From assembly GCF_004339745.1 (NCBI RefSeq), contig NZ_SMGP01000001.1, forward strand, positions 2,542,001 to 2,606,000: DNA of 64,000 nt, written 5' to 3'. Position 1 is the stretch's first letter. Every line of letters starts with the position of its first letter. This document shows, in pieces, positions 54,344 through 62,748 of this stretch. Made by a program: the position numbers and the translations under genes. Source of the DNA: Paraburkholderia sp. BL9I2N2. Lineage in GTDB: Bacteria; Pseudomonadota; Gammaproteobacteria; Burkholderiales; Burkholderiaceae. The notes below the pieces were generated by a model. The model saw nothing but the letters and a program-made list of their open reading frames with translations. It had not been told where the DNA came from and did not search any database.

Positions 54344-56968
54344 TCAAGTCTTCCCGCTCACCTCGCCTGCCGTCGGAATCTGCGGCGGAATCGGCGCGGT
54401 TTGCCCGGTCGGCGGCGGCGCCGGCCGCGGTTCATGCGACACATCGCGCGCCACGGCGAGCGGTGCATGCACGGCCCGCGCCGCCGACGCCGCTCCGGTC
54501 TGCGCATGCTCATGCGGGTGCGGAGCGAATCCTGACACCTCGTCGTCCTGCAAAGGCTGCCCTTCGCTGTCCTTCGACGACGTGTACACACGCATCTGCG
54601 GCACCGGAATCTCGATGCCGGCTTCGTCCATCTTGCGCTTCAGACGCAGATTGAAGGCGCGCGCCACACTCCACTGCTGCAACGGCCGCGTCTTGATCTG
54701 CCCTTTCACGACCATCCAGTTCGGATCGAAACGGTCCAGCCCCCACACCTCGATCGGTCCGAGCATCTCACGGCGGTAACGGAAGTCGGCCATCAGATCG
54801 GCGCCGACCTCGCGAATCAGTTGCGTGATCTGATCGACGTCGGTGGAGAACGACATGCGCACTTCGAACACCGCATAGGCGAAGTCGCGCGACAGGTTCT
54901 TGACGATCTTGATCTGCGAAAACGGAATCGCGTGAATCGCGCCCTGGCCGTCGCGCAACCGCACCGTACGGATCGACAGATGCTCGACCGTGCCCGCATG
55001 GCCGCCGTCCACGTCGATCCAGTCGCCCACCGAAATCGTATCCTCGATGATGATGAACAGCCCCGTGATCAGGTCGGTCACGAGCGACTGCGCGCCGAAG
55101 CCGATTGCGAGGCCGATCACGCCGGCGCCCGCCAGCAGCGGCGTGACATTGATGCCGAGATTCGCCGCCGTGACGATGCCGGCGATCGTCATGATCGAGA
55201 CCAGCAGCACGTTGCGCACCAGCGGCAGCATCGTGCGGGCGCGCATGCTCGGCGCGCGCGCCTTGTTGCGCGGCCCGGCCGGATTGAGTGCCTCGGTGAT
55301 CGCCGTGTCGACCAGAATCCACAGCAGCCAGGCAATGAATACGGTGGCGACGATCGCCGTCACCGCGTGCGCGATACCGCGCGCCGCGACGTTTTCCTCG
55401 ATCACCGCGGCGAGTGACACACCCCACAAACGCGCCGCGAGTTCGAAGAAAAACAGCCAGATGAAGAGCGTCACCAGCGTGCCGAAAAAGCGCAGCAAGC
55501 GCGTGAGATACGGCGAGCGGCGACGCGCGCGCGCACTGCGCGGACGCGTCAGGCGCAACACGATAGCCGACAGGAAGAACGCCAGCACCAGCAGAGCCGC
55601 GGTCACCACCGAAATCTGCAGCACGTTTTCGCTCGAACCCGAACCGCCGAGCGTGGCGACCACCGACGCGGTAGCGAGCACCAGCACGGGCACGTGCCAC
55701 AACGCGGCGAGCACTTCGAAGGCGTCGGTCGCGGCCTTGTGATTGGTGCGCTGTTCGTAAGGCCGGTTGCGAATCAGATGCGCGACCGGCCGGCGAAACG
55801 CGAGCGCGAAATAGCCGGTGAGAACGGCGGCCGTCATGTTGGCCGCCGTCGAAATCAACGCGGCGAGGTTCGAGCCGAGCTGATGCGCGACATCGTAGTT
55901 GACGGCGGCGTCGCCGAGCGCACCACACACGCCGACCACGAACAGCACGCGCCGCGCATGGTCGATCAGCAGACGCACCGCGATCCGCCGATGCCCCGAG
56001 CCGAACAGCGAAAACATGATCAGACAGATCGCCGAAAACACCGCCCCCGCGACGATCGCATACGCGACCACCATGCCGAGCGTGCGACCAAGCGCATCGG
56101 GCATGGCGCGCACGAACAATAGCGCGGCCAGGAAGGCGATGATCCAGGGGCCGACACGGCGCAGCGCGAAGATCAACAGTTCGCGCGTGGTGGGATTCGG
56201 CTGGAGTCCCATGACGATGCCGAAGCGCCGGTACAGCCGGTGCTGCACATAGATCAGCGCGCCGGCGCATGCGCCCCAGCCGGCCAGCATCGCGAACATG
56301 GAAAACAGAATGCGGCCGAAGCTCTCGTGCCCCTGCCCCGAGATGATCGTGTAGAGCTCATTGCCGGCCGCGTTGAAGCGGCCGCCCCAATAGCGGACCG
56401 GCGTGCGGCCCTGATGCACGTCGGATTCGAACGACGCGATGCCGGACGCGATCGCGCCGAGCAAGCCCGGGCTCGGCTGTGCGGGCACGGGCGGCGCGAC
56501 CGTTTGCGAGACGTCGCGCAATTTTTTGAGCTGGGCGACGAGCGCGGTGCGCTGGCGGTCGTTGTCGAGCGTGGAGATCACGCTGTCGAGCGAGCGCGCC
56601 AGTTCCGCCTGACTCGCCGGCGACGGCGCGGACGCCGCCTCCGCCGCCGAAGCGCCCGAGGCCGAAGACGCGGGCGTCGCCGTCACCGTCGCACTGTTGA
56701 TCAGGCTCTGCAAGGCCGGAATGACGGGCGTGCCGGTGGCAGCGCCGGCGGCAAGCGCCTTCGCAGGCAGCCAGCCGACACACAGGATCAGCGCGACAAA
56801 GACCGCGGCCGCCCATGCACCGAGCCGCGCGCCGAGTTGCGGACGCGCGCCGCGACGGGCGTCGCCTGCGGCACGGTCGGAAGAAAAATGAAAGACGGCG
56901 TGGGTCGCCGGCTGCCCGCCGTTGGACGGCGCAGCCTCGGACTCACGCCGCAACGGGCATGACTGCAT
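54344..56968 (-). CDS. Large MscS-family mechanosensitive channel (YbiO-like)
   Basis: 874 residues. Long N-terminus with a hydrophobic signal/anchor (WAAAVFVALILCVGWLPAKALA, about 53-74), an Ala/Ser/Gln-rich periplasmic part with a coiled coil (120-165), about ten membrane helices, then the MscS pore and vestibule: GVIGLAIGFGAQSLVTDLITG near 621, IIEDTISVGDWIDVDG, IPFSQIKIVKNLS. Tail is Pro/His-rich. Releases solutes on hypo-osmotic shock; YbiO-like members are of minor conductance. The MscS sequence is clear, and the subtype is by size. Confidence 0.92.
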   Translation of the reverse strand: MQSCPLRRESEAAPSNGGQPATHAVFHFSSDRAAGDARRGARPQLGARLGAWAAAVFVALILCVGWLPAKALAAGAATGTPVIPALQSLINSATVTATPASSASGASAAEAASAPSPASQAELARSLDSVISTLDNDRQRTALVAQLKKLRDVSQTVAPPVPAQPSPGLLGAIASGIASFESDVHQGRTPVRYWGGRFNAAGNELYTIISGQGHESFGRILFSMFAMLAGWGACAGALIYVQHRLYRRFGIVMGLQPNPTTRELLIFALRRVGPWIIAFLAALLFVRAMPDALGRTLGMVVAYAIVAGAVFSAICLIMFSLFGSGHRRIAVRLLIDHARRVLFVVGVCGALGDAAVNYDVAHQLGSNLAALISTAANMTAAVLTGYFALAFRRPVAHLIRNRPYEQRTNHKAATDAFEVLAALWHVPVLVLATASVVATLGGSGSSENVLQISVVTAALLVLAFFLSAIVLRLTRPRSARARRRSPYLTRLLRFFGTLVTLFIWLFFFELAARLWGVSLAAVIEENVAARGIAHAVTAIVATVFIAWLLWILVDTAITEALNPAGPRNKARAPSMRARTMLPLVRNVLLVSIMTIAGIVTAANLGINVTPLLAGAGVIGLAIGFGAQSLVTDLITGLFIIIEDTISVGDWIDVDGGHAGTVEHLSIRTVRLRDGQGAIHAIPFSQIKIVKNLSRDFAYAVFEVRMSFSTDVDQITQLIREVGADLMADFRYRREMLGPIEVWGLDRFDPNWMVVKGQIKTRPLQQWSVARAFNLRLKRKMDEAGIEIPVPQMRVYTSSKDSEGQPLQDDEVSGFAPHPHEHAQTGAASAARAVHAPLAVARDVSHEPRPAPPPTGQTAPIPPQIPTAGEVSGKT

Positions 56969-57146
56969 GGCAATCCGTAAGAAAACGGGAGACGCCAGTG
57001 TATCCGCAGTTTTATCGGGAGCGACCGAACTTGCGTAACCGAATGTTAGGACGCTTGCGCGCGCTCAAACGTTGTGAGGACCGCGCGTGGGTCCTGGCGT
57101 CGCGCTTGTAACGCCCGCGCGCGGCCGGTTCAGCCTCGTTTCACGC

Positions 57147-57794
57147 TCAATAGGCGACGGTCGCGATCTGACGGATGAAATGGCCCTGCTCCAGTTCATC
57201 AACGAAGGCAATCGCGTAATCTTCGGCGGAAATGCGGCTATTGCCCTCGGCGTCGGCCAGCAGCGTGTTCGCGCCCGTGCGGAATTTGCCCGTGCGCTCG
57301 CCCGGCGCGATGATCGCGGCCGGCGCGAAGCAAGTCCAATCGAGGTCGGTCACGCCGCGGTAATAGTCGAATACCTTCCGATGCGCGAGCGCGATCGGCT
57401 TGTAGGCGTCCGGAAAGCCTTCCGTATCGACCAGTTGCTTGCCCGGCGCCACTTCGAGCGAACCCGCGCCGCCCACCACGACGAGGCGCTTCAGGCCCGC
57501 CGCGCGCACGCCTTCGACGAGCGCACGAGTCGCCTTGTCGAGCGCCGCGAGATCGTCTGGCGGCGGCGCATAGGCGCTCGCCACCACGTCGTGGCCGCGC
57601 ACTGCGGCGCCGACGCTCGCGGCGTCGAGCAGATCGGCTTGCGCCGCTTTCAGGTTCGCCACATCGGTCGGCACGCGCGCCGGATTGCGCGCCAGCGCTG
57701 TCACCTGATGCCCGCGGCGGGTGGCTTCGGCGGCAATCCGCGAACCAATCATGCCGGTGGCGCCGAACAACGCGATCTTCAACTGTTTGCTCAT
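57147..57794 (-). CDS. NAD(P)-binding Rossmann oxidoreductase (NmrA/YwnB-like)
   Basis: 215 residues from ATG 57794, after AGGAGCATTGAAA. Atypical short-chain-dehydrogenase fold: nucleotide motif LFGATGMIGSRIAAEATRRG, VTALARNPARV, HDVVASAYAPP, KRLVVVGGAGSLEVAPG, and LDWTCFAPAAIIAPGERTG. No catalytic YxxxK tetrad, as usual for this NAD(P)H-binding group. The gene lies 145 bp after an Rrf2 regulator in the same direction, and both have the same dyad operator, so it is probably the regulated target. Substrate unknown; in related pairs it responds to redox or electrophile stress. Confidence 0.88.
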   Translation of the reverse strand: MSKQLKIALFGATGMIGSRIAAEATRRGHQVTALARNPARVPTDVANLKAAQADLLDAASVGAAVRGHDVVASAYAPPPDDLAALDKATRALVEGVRAAGLKRLVVVGGAGSLEVAPGKQLVDTEGFPDAYKPIALAHRKVFDYYRGVTDLDWTCFAPAAIIAPGERTGKFRTGANTLLADAEGNSRISAEDYAIAFVDELEQGHFIRQIATVAY

Positions 57795-57819
57795 TTTCAA
57801 TGCTCCTGTCGTTGGCATA

Positions 57820-57842
57820 TATGTAACTACATCGATTACATA
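57820..57842. promoter_or_regulatory. Rrf2-type operator ahead of the oxidoreductase gene
   Basis: TATGTAA-CTACATCGA-TTACATA, perfect 7-bp arms, 9-base spacer, 26 bp upstream of the ATG. The core TGTAA-N9-TTACA recurs at 58421. Confidence 0.7.
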
Positions 57843-57938
57843 TAACGCGGAAAAAAGAGGGGCTTGAGCCCCCGTTCGTTGCGAGGCGCGTGCTTCGATC
57901 GACCACCACGCGCCCTTCCGTACTGCTATTTTGCTACG

Positions 57939-58394
57939 TCACCCGTGCGAGCGCTTCTTGCGTTCGCGCTGCTTCTCGGCACGCACCACGTCAGCTGTGG
58001 CGTCGGCCAGCGTGCGCGCACCGAGCGCGGCCTCCATGGCCTGCTGCGCTTCGTCGATGATGCCGCGCAGTACGCCCTGGATGTTGCGCCCGACCATGCA
58101 CGCCGGATTCGGCTCCTCGCGATGCAACGCGAATAACTGCGCGTCGTCTACCGCACGGTACACCTCGAGCAACGTGATCTCGTCAGGCGCGCGAGCCAGC
58201 AGCGCGCCGCCGCCCGCGCCGAGCTGCGAGGTAGTGAGCCCCGCCTCCGCCAGCATGCTCAGAAGACGCCGGATCAACGCGGGATTCGTATTCACGCTGC
58301 CCGCGATCATGTCCGACGAGAGCGGCGCGCCCTCCTGCAACGACAGCAGCGCGAGCACATGCACCGCGAATGCAAACCGGCTACTCGTGTTCAC
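57939..58394 (-). CDS. Rrf2-family transcriptional regulator
   Basis: 151 residues from GTG 58394 (MNTSSRFAFAVHVLALLSLQEG), which has GGGCGGG 8 bases upstream. TTG 58418 would abut the operator and is rejected. Winged helix with SSDMIAGSVNTNPALIRRLLSMLAEAGL and wing GAGGGALLARAPDEITLLEVYRA. Only one Cys (CMVG), so no iron-sulfur cluster as in IscR; it belongs to the YwnA-like cysteine-poor group. A dyad 27 bp upstream suggests autorepression, and the same dyad precedes the downstream oxidoreductase gene. Confidence 0.9.
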   Translation of the reverse strand: MNTSSRFAFAVHVLALLSLQEGAPLSSDMIAGSVNTNPALIRRLLSMLAEAGLTTSQLGAGGGALLARAPDEITLLEVYRAVDDAQLFALHREEPNPACMVGRNIQGVLRGIIDEAQQAMEAALGARTLADATADVVRAEKQRERKKRSHG

Positions 58395-58420
58395 AGCAAA
58401 CCCGCCCGGCGACGACAATG

Positions 58421-58439
58421 TGTAACCATAGTAATTACA
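58421..58439. promoter_or_regulatory. Rrf2-type operator ahead of the rrf2 gene
   Basis: TGTAA-CCATAGTAA-TTACA: same arms and spacer length as the operator at 57820. Placed for autoregulation. Confidence 0.7.
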
Positions 58440-58481
58440 TTTAATCCGACTGTCAAACGACGACGCACTCCGGCCGGCATA

Positions 58482-58955
58482 TCACTTATCCATCTGCTTC
58501 TGCGCATCGCTCGACTCGCCCGATGACGACGAAGCCGCAGCATTCGTCGACGATGCCGAACTCTGCGCCGACCATTCCTGGAGCTTGCGCCCCGCCGACT
58601 CGAGGCTTTGCCCGGTCAGCGACGCGGCCTTGCCGAGTTGCGCATTGGTGGCGCTCGCCGCGCTCTGCAGATTGGCCTGCGCGGTCGAAGCCAGTGCGTT
58701 GGGGTCGATATTGATCGTGGGCGCCGAGGCGGAATCGAGGTTCTGCTGCGCGGCGGACTTGGTCGCGTCGACCTGCTGGCCGACGTAGCTGGCGGCCTGA
58801 TCGAGCTTCTGACCGGCGACCTGGGCTGCGTCGTTGAGCTTGCCGGCAACCTGCCCGGCGGACGCGTCATTCTTCTGACAGGCTGCGAGCCCGCCGAACA
58901 CGATTGCCACGAACGCGGCACGGCGCAGCAAAGATGAACGTATCGATGAAATCAT
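58482..58955 (-). CDS. Putative lipoprotein, Ala/Ser/Gln-rich
   Basis: 157 residues. Lipoprotein signal peptide with lipobox LAAC (MISSIRSSLLRRAAFVAIVF, GGLAAC), then a helical Ala/Gln-rich mature part with repeated AGKLNDAAQVAGQKLDQAA and ASATNAQLGKAASLTGQSL elements, amphipathic like apolipoproteins or LEA-type proteins, and a Ser-rich tail. Start overlaps the stop of the GNAT gene by 4 bp, so the two are translationally coupled. Anchored in the envelope. Function unknown. Confidence 0.8.
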   Translation of the reverse strand: MISSIRSSLLRRAAFVAIVFGGLAACQKNDASAGQVAGKLNDAAQVAGQKLDQAASYVGQQVDATKSAAQQNLDSASAPTINIDPNALASTAQANLQSAASATNAQLGKAASLTGQSLESAGRKLQEWSAQSSASSTNAAASSSSGESSDAQKQMDK

Positions 58956-59443
58956 GATTGAGTATGAGCCGCGTCGAGCGGCTTCCGCATGCGAAAACGC
59001 GCCAATGATACGCCGTTGCGCTGCAAGCGCTCCTCAATGAGCATCTCGAAGCCCGCTCGCTCGAAGCTGCGGCGCGCGCTGAGGCTTACGTCGGCGCTGA
59101 GTTGCATGGCACCGGACGCGCGCGCCGCGGCTTCGAGACGCATCAGCAAGCCTGCCGCGAGGCCTTGCCGCGCATGAGCCGGCGCCACATACAGCATCTC
59201 GACATGGTCGGCTGGATAAAGCTGTGCGAACGCAGCCGGCCTGCCTTCGCGCCAGGCCACCAGCGTCACGCCGCGTGCGAGCCTCGCGGCAAAAGCCGGC
59301 ACGTCGGCGGCGGCCGACTCCCATGCGTCGCGCGCCGCCGCGTCGTAGTCAGGCGCGGCAAGCGCGTAGATCGCAGCGCGAAACAGCACGGCGAGCGCTG
59401 CTGCATCTTCGGCGCGAAACGCGCGCCATTCGAATGTGTCCAT
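58952..59443 (-). CDS. GNAT-family acetyltransferase
   Basis: 163 residues. Acetyl-CoA-dependent N-acetyltransferase fold: FRAEDAAALAVLFRAAIYAL, strand AFAQLYPADHVEMLYVAPAHARQGLAAGLL with the CoA pyrophosphate motif ARQGLA (Q/RxxGxA) in it, quoted in part, and the later SADVSLSARRSFERAGFEM. Close to the YafP-like group by pattern. Substrate unknown. First gene of a two-gene unit with the lipoprotein. Confidence 0.88.
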   Translation of the reverse strand: MDTFEWRAFRAEDAAALAVLFRAAIYALAAPDYDAAARDAWESAAADVPAFAARLARGVTLVAWREGRPAAFAQLYPADHVEMLYVAPAHARQGLAAGLLMRLEAAARASGAMQLSADVSLSARRSFERAGFEMLIEERLQRNGVSLARFRMRKPLDAAHTQS

Positions 59444-59563
59444 TGCGTGAGCCGTCGCGGTTCTGTCAAACGTAGTGGAGTAGACTGCCTGAGCTTATGA
59501 ACGTCAATGACGTGAGCGTCAAAGAGCATTCGCTGTGTTCCGTTGATCAATTGGAGGCATACG

Positions 59564-60145
59564 ATGGCGGCAAAGAAGATTCTGTTTCTGACCGGCGACT
59601 TCGCCGAGGATTACGAAACGATGGTGCCGTTTCAGGCGCTGCAGGCAGTCGGCCACGTGGTCGACGCGGTCTGTCCGAACAAGAAGGCCGGCGACCGGAT
59701 CAAGACCGCGATTCACGATTTCGAAGGCGATCAGACCTACACTGAAAAGCCCGGTCATCAATTCACGCTCAACGCCACCTTCGACGACGCCGACCCGCGC
59801 CAATACGACGCGCTCGCGATCGCCGGTGGCCGCGCCCCGGAGTATCTGCGGCTCAATCACAAGGTAATCGAGCTCGTGCGGCAATTCGCCGAAGCGGGCA
59901 AGCCGATCGCGGCTATTTGTCACGCCGCGCAACTGCTGGCCGCCGCCGACGTGATCCGCGGCAAGCGCATTTCCGCCTACCCGGCCTGCGCGCCCGAAGT
60001 GAAGCTGGCAGGCGGTGAATACGCCGACATTCCCGTCGACGCCGCGATCACCGACGCCAATTTCGTCACCGCGCCGGCGTGGCCCGCGCATCCCGAGTGG
60101 CTGCGCCAATTCCTCGTGCTGCTCGGCACGCGCATCGAACTCTGA
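59564..60145 (+). CDS. DJ-1/PfpI-family protein
   Basis: 193 residues from ATG 59564; GGAGGCATACG precedes it. Class I glutamine-amidotransferase-like fold: [43 protein letters not shown], and the nucleophile elbow [10 protein letters not shown] with Cys119 and His120. Members act as deglycases, chaperones or glyoxalase III-type enzymes; the Glu of the DFAEDYE segment fits the conserved acid near the Cys. Precise activity unknown. A hairpin follows at 60163. Confidence 0.92.
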   Translation: MAAKKILFLTGDFAEDYETMVPFQALQAVGHVVDAVCPNKKAGDRIKTAIHDFEGDQTYTEKPGHQFTLNATFDDADPRQYDALAIAGGRAPEYLRLNHKVIELVRQFAEAGKPIAAICHAAQLLAAADVIRGKRISAYPACAPEVKLAGGEYADIPVDAAITDANFVTAPAWPAHPEWLRQFLVLLGTRIEL

Positions 60146-60162
60146 TCCGTCTGGCTGATCCA

Positions 60163-60188
60163 TCGGCGAGCGCCTTCGCGCTCGCCGA
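60163..60188 (+). terminator. Probable terminator hairpin after the PfpI gene
   Basis: Perfect 10-bp stem TCGGCGAGCG / CGCTCGCCGA with loop CCTTCG, then a pyrimidine-rich CGCTCCCCTTATTTG. T-run is weak. Confidence 0.55.
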
Positions 60189-60271
60189 CGCTCCCCTTAT
60201 TTGAGACTAGTCCGATAGTACGTAGCGGAAGGCTTTCCTATAGTCGCCGGCTGACTTGGGAGAGTTTTTCA

Positions 60272-60595
60272 ATGCAACTGACCGACTGGATCGTCATTCT
60301 CGCCGTCGTGTTGATGGCAATTGCCTTTTTCTGCGGACGCACGCCGGCCAGCTGGTCGCGCGAAAACCGCGCGCGTCGTCTGGCAGGCACGCGCATGCTG
60401 GCACAAGCCGCGTGTTCGGTATGGGCCGCGCTGCTGATCGCCGCGCGCGGCCTCTTTGCGCTGGACGGCCTGCTCGGTCTGCGCCCGGCGCCGCTGGAAG
60501 CCCTGACGGGCGTCGCGATCCTGATAGCCTTCGGCTGCTACTGGTCGATTCGCGGCAGCAGAATGCTCAAACCACGCCGTCTCTTTACGGCGTAA
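60272..60595 (+). CDS. Small hypothetical membrane protein, 107 aa
   Basis: Three predicted membrane helices (DWIVILAVVLMAIAFFCG; MLAQAACSVWAALLIAARGL; ALTGVAILIAFGCYWSI) with a basic loop SRENRARRLAG. GGGAGAG lies 8 bases before the ATG. Ends 3 bp before the convergent histidine kinase stop. Family not recognised. Confidence 0.65.
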   Translation: MQLTDWIVILAVVLMAIAFFCGRTPASWSRENRARRLAGTRMLAQAACSVWAALLIAARGLFALDGLLGLRPAPLEALTGVAILIAFGCYWSIRGSRMLKPRRLFTA

Positions 60596-60598
60596 CGG

Positions 60599-62347
60599 CT
60601 ACGGCGCAGTGATGCCGGGCTGGGCATCCGCGGCATGCGCGGCGGCGCCGCCACTGCCACTCTTTCGATCGCGATCTTCCAGGCCCGGGCGGGCATCCCG
60701 AATGGCTTGAACACTCGCCACCTCCAGTGGCGCTTGCGTGCCGACAGCCTGTTGCGCGATCCGCGCTTCGGCTTCAGGCAGCGACAGGTAGAACGTCGTG
60801 CCCACGCCTTCTCTCGACTCCGCCCACACACGTCCGCCATGCCGCTCCACTACGCGGCGCACGAGCGCGAGGCCGATGCCCTCGCCCGCCGCCACATTGC
60901 CGTGCAAGCGCTGGAATGCATTGAATAGCCGCGGCAAGGCGACCGCCGGAATACCCAGACCGTTGTCCCTCACGTAGAAAATCCGCAGCGAGTGCACGCC
61001 CGGCGGCGCCGGCGTCGTACCGATCTCGATCCTGCCTTCCCGAGACGGGTCCAGATAATTCACCGCGTTGCCGATCAGGTTCGCGAACACCTGTTCCAGC
61101 GCGGTGGGGTCGCCCCACACCGCGGGCAATTCATCCACGCTGACATGAGCACGGCGCGCGCGGATCGAGCCTTGCATCGCATCGACTACGCGCGGCACGA
61201 TATCGCGCACCTCGACCTTCTGCTGTCGATACTCCACGCGGCCCACGCGCGACAGCCGCAACAGCGCGTCGATGATGTGCGAAGCGCGCAGCACCGCCGT
61301 CTGCAGATAGTGCAGCGCTTCGCCGATGTCCTCGTCGACCACCCGTTCGATGCGCTGCCGCGTCTCGGCCGCGAGCGACGACTCGCGCACCGCGGCGCGC
61401 AGTTCGTCGCACGAGCGAATCAGTTCCTTCGAGAAGCCTTGCAGGTTCACCAGCGGCGCACGCAGATCGTGCGACACGCTGTAAATGAACATTTCGTTTT
61501 CCTGGGTCTGCTGACGCAAGGTCTCGTTGATCCGCGCCAGTTCGCCGGTACGGCGCGCAAGGTCGGCCCGGAAGCGCGCCTGGATGCGCTCGGCTTCGAG
61601 CAGGCGCCGGCTGGTCTCGTGCAAGGTCAGATCGAGGCGCGCGATTTCGTCGCGTCCGGGGCCGATTGGCGCCAGCGGCTCATTGCCCGCGAGGCGCCCG
61701 GCGTTGTCGGCGAGGACCGCGAGCCGCCCGCGCACGCCGCGCGTGAACAACCAGACCGCCAGCGCCACGAACAGCAGGGAGCCGAACACGGCCGCGACCA
61801 CGAGGGTCTGCTGCCGTTCGCGGGCGGCGTCGGCGGCATTCGAACGCAGTGTGTCGAGACGCCGCTCTTCCGCCTGGAACGCCGCGAGTTGCTGACGAAA
61901 CCGGTCGAGCACGTCGGACGGCGCGAGGTCGCGGAAGCGCGCGAGCACGTCGCGCCGCCGGCCCGAATGCAGCATGTCCTGAATTCGATCCGACCATTGC
62001 CGGTAAGCCTGCACCGCCTGGCGCACCTGAACCACGCGTTCGACTTGGGCCGGATTGTCGGCGACCAGTTCGGCCAGTTGATCAATGCGCCGGTCGACGT
62101 CCATCCAAACGGTCACCGGCGTGGAGAAACGGGCGTCGTTAGCGAGCACCGCGCCGCGCAGCGCCACCGACTCGCCCAGCACCGGGTCGAGGATCGCGGT
62201 GGTCTGGCGCAGCACCTCTTCGCTGTGGATAGCCCAGCGCTCCGCCTGTGTCGCATCTGCTTGCGCCTTGACCAGTCCGGACAATAGCGCCAACTCGAAG
62301 AGGGCCGGAATCGCGATCAGCAACAGCCCTTTAGTGGTCAGTCTCAT
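60599..62347 (-). CDS. Orphan sensor histidine kinase with CHASE3 domain
   Basis: 582 residues from ATG 62347. First membrane helix (LLLIAIPALFELALLSGL), periplasmic CHASE3 domain (VLGESVALRGAVLANDARFS; VVQVRQAVQAYRQWSDRI), second helix (VAAVFGSLLFVALAVWLF) and a HAMP-like linker. HisKA with the phospho-acceptor His near 292 in SVSHDLRAPLVNL, then HATPase_c: N box EQVFANLIGNAVNYL, G1 RDNGLGIPA, G2 GEGIGLALVRRVVERHGG. Tail is Ala/Gly-rich. No response regulator gene is next to it, so its partner lies elsewhere. The ligand is unknown. Confidence 0.92.
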   Translation of the reverse strand: MRLTTKGLLLIAIPALFELALLSGLVKAQADATQAERWAIHSEEVLRQTTAILDPVLGESVALRGAVLANDARFSTPVTVWMDVDRRIDQLAELVADNPAQVERVVQVRQAVQAYRQWSDRIQDMLHSGRRRDVLARFRDLAPSDVLDRFRQQLAAFQAEERRLDTLRSNAADAARERQQTLVVAAVFGSLLFVALAVWLFTRGVRGRLAVLADNAGRLAGNEPLAPIGPGRDEIARLDLTLHETSRRLLEAERIQARFRADLARRTGELARINETLRQQTQENEMFIYSVSHDLRAPLVNLQGFSKELIRSCDELRAAVRESSLAAETRQRIERVVDEDIGEALHYLQTAVLRASHIIDALLRLSRVGRVEYRQQKVEVRDIVPRVVDAMQGSIRARRAHVSVDELPAVWGDPTALEQVFANLIGNAVNYLDPSREGRIEIGTTPAPPGVHSLRIFYVRDNGLGIPAVALPRLFNAFQRLHGNVAAGEGIGLALVRRVVERHGGRVWAESREGVGTTFYLSLPEAEARIAQQAVGTQAPLEVASVQAIRDARPGLEDRDRKSGSGGAAAHAADAQPGITAP

Positions 62348-62567
62348 GCGTGCGCATTGGAGGTCGGTGGCCCGGCAGATCATGCGCGGGGACGGGACAT
62401 TATGTCGGCGATTGTGCAGGAAAACAAAGAGGGCACGCCATCGGCCAGGCATGCGCCGCCAACGTGCACAACGGGCGCACGTAAAACGTCAGGCTTTTGA
62501 ATTAAACGTAAATCAAATCGAATAATTCGCCCCGCTTTGGGTCGCGCAGTTCGCGACGAAAAATTCA

Positions 62568-62584
62568 TGCACATTATTTGTGCG
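62568..62584 (+). promoter_or_regulatory. NtrC-like activator site of amt
   Basis: TGCAC-ATTATTT-GTGCG, matching the NtrC dyad TGCAC-N7-GTGCA at 9 of 10 arm positions; centred about 120 bp upstream of the -24 element. Confidence 0.6.
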
Positions 62585-62693
62585 TTCTCGTGCGGTTTCA
62601 GGTGCAGACGGGTTAACGGCTCGTTGCTCAAAATACACGCCAAATTCCATCCCGGTGCCGGCTTGCACCGTATAGACGCGTTTCGGCACAAGT

Positions 62694-62710
62694 TTGGCCC
62701 ACTTCTTGCA
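62694..62710 (+). promoter_or_regulatory. Sigma-54 promoter of amt
   Basis: TTGGCCCACTTCTTGCA: GG and GC spaced exactly 10 bases, TTGCA perfectly matching the -12 element. Expected start near 62721, 28 bp ahead of the ATG. Nitrogen control of amt genes through NtrC and sigma-54 is well established. Confidence 0.75.
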
Positions 62711-62748
62711 TTCACTGCCCGCTTTTTTGGCACAAGCAGGACACATCG

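Larger units (their letters stand above)
62348..62748. other. 401-bp regulatory region between kinase and amt
   Basis: No gene. Contains an NtrC-like site, a sigma-54 promoter and AT-rich DNA near 62500-62590; sites listed separately. Confidence 0.5.
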
